From Echinococcus granulosus (taxonomy: Eukaryota > Platyhelminthes > Cestoda > Cyclophyllidea > Taeniidae), in NCBI RefSeq assembly GCF_000524195.1, contig NW_020170422.1, forward strand, positions 98,152 to 162,151: DNA of 64,000 nucleotides, given 5' to 3'. The position numbers were made by a program, and so were the translations under genes. Shown here piece by piece: positions 60,265 through 64,000 of the stretch. How positions within the stretch are numbered: position 1 is the stretch's first letter; each line of letters begins with the position of its first letter. The notes under the pieces are model-generated. The model was not told the DNA's origin. It saw only the letters and a list, made by a program, of their open reading frames with translations, and ran no database searches.

Positions 60265-61031
60265 TTCCAGAAACTCAACCCCGAGTCTGGGATAATTTTG
60301 TTACAATTCTAAACGCACAATTAGTAAATAGGCGAAGAAGAGCACAGGTATTAACCCGCAACAAAACCATCAGATTCGCTACTTCTTGCTAAAAAGACAT
60401 ATTAGGCCGATTGCAACTGCGCAGAATGTGCCCAACAGTTTTACTCTCTACGCCTTTTGAAGGAGATCCAGATGCTGCCGATATTTTATTGACGTTGGCA
60501 GTCGTGGAATGCTCAATAAACTGACATACCACCTACCGCAATATTTGAAGGTCAGTTAAGGCTATCTTTGGTGAAACATGAGAGAGTATCTTTTTCGATA
60601 TTAGGAGGTAAAGTAATGTCCACAGCGACTGCACTAAAGAAGTCTTTAAAGCTTCAACTGAATGCATAATGCAGCACCGCAAAATCTGTTACCGGTGCTT
60701 TGTAGAAGACTCGTTTAGCAATATTTTAAAGCGTTACCACCGTATCATTTAAGGAGATATTTCTAACTGTAGTAAATCGGTGTCTATGCATTTTTAACCA
60801 CAGTTAAATAAAAGAAAGCTTAAGCCATTCCAATATAATCACTTTTTTAAGGAGCTCAATCACACTCCTCAAGTGCCAGAAATGCCATGCAGCTTGAATT
60901 CAAGACAATGCCTTACCGTTCATACTGGTTGCAGACCCTAACAACACAGAAGCAGGATCTGCACTCCTTTAAAACTACCCAGATAGGTGACTACAGGAAG
61001 TAGTCAATGACAGTTTGAATAAAAATCTGTC
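60265..61031. other. Intergenic, nothing recognised
   Basis: No exon or repeat supported. Confidence 0.35.
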
Positions 61032-61226
61032 AGTGAATTGGAACCCTTGCTACGTATGGTGCAAAGGAGGATAAAGAAAAAACTCAAAATTGGATCAAAT
61101 GGTGCAAAAAACGTGTCAAAAATAATGGACAGTATTACGATGGAATCTGCTGACTGCGCATTTATTAAAGCAAGATTGAAGTTTTTCCAAAAGCCCGTGA
61201 CATCCGCAGGTCTCTTTATGCCTTAA
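61032..61226 (+). CDS. Possible terminal exon, unrecognised
   Basis: Acceptor-like AATCTGTCAG precedes a frame open to TAA at 61224-61226. The peptide is basic in its first half (MVQRRIKKKLKIGSNGAKN) and mixed afterwards, ending TSAGLFMP. No partner exon or family recognised. Confidence 0.3.
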   Translation, partial: SELEPLLRMVQRRIKKKLKIGSNGAKNVSKIMDSITMESADCAFIKARLKFFQKPVTSAGLFMP

Positions 61227-61660
61227 AACAAATTCCTTTTTTTCTGATCAAAGCCCACCCTATTACTAGCTAATTAAAAACTTTGAAAAATAATCTCAAA
61301 GCGCTGAGTAAGCGAATTTTGCATCATGTAAATGAGATTTTTGCATAATCGTTATAATTGCTGAGAAGTTGCAACTTTAATGCATTTTGAGATAATAATT
61401 AAAATGGATTTTCTTAAGAATTCCGTTTAATCGAAAACATTATATGTATCTAATGATATTGAATATAAAAAAAGGAATAAACGGAAAGATTATCGAAAAA
61501 GCGAAATAACTAATGCCAAATTGCATAAGATTGTAATTTATTTTAAATGCACATCTGCATGACCTTGCACTGATTCCACGTTTTAGTCATATTGAATCTA
61601 AGGAGAAATTCACCTGAGTTCTGCCTTTTTATGCAAAATGCTGTTTAAGTGGTTTTGCAG

Positions 61661-62060
61661 GAATTTATACATTTCACCTAGCTCTGCACCGAAATGGGCA
61701 CTTGCCCTTTTTCATAAGGTCCCACGACACCCGCCAATAGTAACTTACACAAAGTACACATGGCACGTGTCCATCGACCTAAGCATTCTTCAGTTTTGTG
61801 GGACTTCAATTAAAGTAACTATAAGCTGAAGAACTTTGTGCAAAAACTTCTGTATTCATCTATTGGTGCAACAAATAATTATGCCAGAGAGTTTAACGTT
61901 TTATCTCATTCGAAATCTCGCACCTCTTTTGCATCTATTCACAAGTTTGCAATAATTTATTTCAAATTTTCTCAACAAATTTTAGTAAACCTAGCGTATT
62001 ATGTCCATTATGGTAGTCCATGCCAGAAATCACCAGAGTGGTCTTATTGCACGAAAAATG
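61661..62060 (+). pseudogene. Zinc-finger gene module, copy C (partial)
   Basis: Follows GGTTTTGCAG, like copies A and B. After the shared stretch TTTCACCTAGCTCTGCACCG it encodes MGTCPFS, a stop, then HKVHMARVH, aligning with block 1 of copies A and B. The second Cys is Ser and an in-frame TAA interrupts the finger. A later open stretch ends in a good donor (AAAAAT then GTAAGA at 62060). Blocks 2-5 of the module were not found. Confidence 0.35.
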
Positions 62061-63929
62061 TAAGAAAAATTGAGAAAAAAAATATCTCCTGTAAGTTTTT
62101 ACTGCGTATACTGTACTTTTATCTTTCCAATGCGTATTACTCATATTGCGTATGACTATAGAAGCAGCATATTCATTAATTCTATCTAACTGGAGCTGCA
62201 GTAAGACAATCACTTTACATTTACACTAAATGGGACAGAATTTCGAGTTGTAAGCGGTGCAGGTGGGTGTCGCATAATTTAACAAGAAACACAGGATGTT
62301 TAATGTGCACTGTGCTCGCCTTTATGTTATGAATGGGGTCTAAATTTCTTTAATTTTAAGGTGGGTATTCTCATGGGGCAATAAATGTAATAATGACTTA
62401 CCCTGCCAAAATAATTAATAAATGGTCTATCAGATGACTTGTCAGGCGTCAATTATTTTTTTGGTAGCTCGATGATTTAATGCGCTAACCTGTGACATCT
62501 GCAAGTTTTGATCATTTCTAAAATACTTAAGAAAAGTGATTAGCCATCGGAAACAGGTTTAAATAAGGTCATCGTATTTGGTAGAATCTTTGCACGCAAA
62601 CCTTTTGTTTCTGGAGGAAACGTCAACTTTTTTTTACGCCTTTTGGGTAAAGTCAATTAGGTCTAGCCTCCGTGATTTGGACTTTACGATGTCTGTATTC
62701 AAGCTAATGGAGTCCGTAAATGGCTTGAACGTCTGTACCAATGAGGTACCGGGGCATGTCTATTAAGCAAATTGTGCGACTTGCTAGGCCATCTACAGCT
62801 ACCTATGCAGACATGCATATTATAGTTTTTCAATAGATTGATGTTTCATTGAAGGGACCGTCGCTTTCTCAAACGCTAATATTGTTTGTTGCGAGAAAGT
62901 CTAATAATTCCTGCTAGGAAAAATGTTGCTTAGATTTTGATAAAAATGATAATTAACATGTGACATTAGGCTTGTGCATACATTTGGATAGATTTGACTA
63001 TTCTTTAGAAGCGGATTTATTCCAAAATCTTAGCTTTATGCTCCAACAACAGGTAAGTAAACGCATGCTCCATATTTATTTGTTGGTAAATAAATTAATT
63101 AGACTAATTTATCTGGTGTTTATAATGTAAGATTGCACCTCATTTAATTTACTATCAATATAGTGAAATGCAATTCAATGTTATAAACTCTGTATTGTTG
63201 TAATAAATTGGATAGCAATGGAACTGATTAAGTGGGCAATTAAATCTTTTAATTGACACTTAAACTGGACGGCATTGTGCCAGTATCGTTTTCATCCCTT
63301 CTGCAGGTCAGCAATTTATCTTCTGCCACACTACATCAGCTAATAATTAATTTTTAAAATACCCAGTGACCACTATGAAACTTGCCTTACTAATCAAAAA
63401 TTGTTAGACCTAGCAAAGATGGATTTATTTTCTTAGGGCAATTTACATGCTACAGAGAACGAATAATTTTCTGGGTAAGTCAGCGTCCCAACGAAAAAGT
63501 GGTACCTAGGAATAAAACTCATTATGAACTTACGAAGGTAAATAAAGGAATGATGTTCCTATTCCATTAAACTAAACAGTCCAATCCACATATCTATAAA
63601 GCAAAAGACATGACGAAAGTGTGAATAGTCGCGTTGAAGCAAGTATCGAAAGTATAGGAATACGCACAGGGATATCGTTAAACAAAAGTGATTTTTTAGT
63701 GGCTCCTACGTTGGAGAGTCTGCATAGCATTCCGTAGAGTAAAAGCATACATCAGACGAAACTGTAGTCTGAGCTGCAGAAACTCACGACGACGCATGAA
63801 TATGGAAAAGTTCAATGAGTGCCAAAAACGAAAAAAAAAATTCGGAAATGTATAACAAAAAATAAGGCGGACTGGGTGAAAGGTTGTTGTACGGCGAGAA
63901 AGAGGAAATCGAGTCGGGAAGGCGGGAAG
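62061..63929. other. Intergenic, nothing recognised
   Basis: AT-rich. A frame at 62578-62766 has no splice or family support. Confidence 0.35.
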
Positions 63930-63976
63930 TAGGTTAGGTACGTCGGTAGGTAGGTAGGTAGGCAGGGAGGCAGGTA
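63930..63976 (+). repeat. GGTA microsatellite
   Basis: Four to five tandem GGTA units (63945-63962), flanked by decayed GGCA/GGGA units within a purine-rich tract that continues to the window end. Confidence 0.8.
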
Positions 63977-64000
63977 TGAGGGAGAGGGGGTAGTGCGAGT

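Noticed and set aside
1..64000. CRISPR arrays, operons, prophage or bacterial systems
   Set aside because: The sequence is clearly eukaryotic with spliced genes, and no regularly spaced direct repeats were seen.

Overview
The window looks like nuclear DNA of a metazoan, most likely a parasitic flatworm (tapeworm- or fluke-like). This is inferred from AT-rich, gene-sparse sequence with short GT-AG introns, a divergent anion-type Cys-loop receptor, a mitochondrial SSB and a GT14 glycosyltransferase. No ribosomal, tRNA or organelle block was found to fix the species. One 100-N assembly gap lies at 23195-23294 and a single N at 36951.

Left part (1-12 kb): a terminal exon of an unrecognised + strand gene (1489-1688); a tandem pair of about 500-bp repeat units (2980-3960); a small single-span membrane protein resembling NDUFA4 (4076-4444); a decayed LINE reverse-transcriptase relic (about 6548-6850); and an uninterrupted 498-residue anion-type Cys-loop receptor on the - strand (10341-11837).

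Middle part (12-38 kb): a three-exon mitochondrial SSB gene (15995-17495) assembled here from splice sites and phases; a single-exon LRR type I membrane protein (25504-27180); a damaged or micro-intron-bearing - strand gene (30516-30974); and a two-exon GCNT/C2GnT-like Golgi glycosyltransferase (35865-37097). A diverged dispersed repeat occurs at about 14.3, 23.6, 33.8 and 38.0 kb.

Right part (38-64 kb): a six-exon - strand gene (39634-42022) encodes a 393-residue low-complexity, probably nuclear protein with a Lys-rich segment and no domain I recognise. Further right, three related modules (about 45.9, 53.2 and 61.7 kb) carry a decayed C2H2 zinc finger. The first two share at least four more exon-like blocks in the same order, which points to DNA-level duplication of a spliced gene followed by pseudogenisation. 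The rest is mostly unannotated intergenic or repeat-derived DNA with a few isolated possible exons.

The genes are functionally unrelated (mitochondrial maintenance and respiration, Golgi glycosylation, chloride-channel signalling, surface LRR protein, nuclear protein) and no operon-like arrangement is evident.
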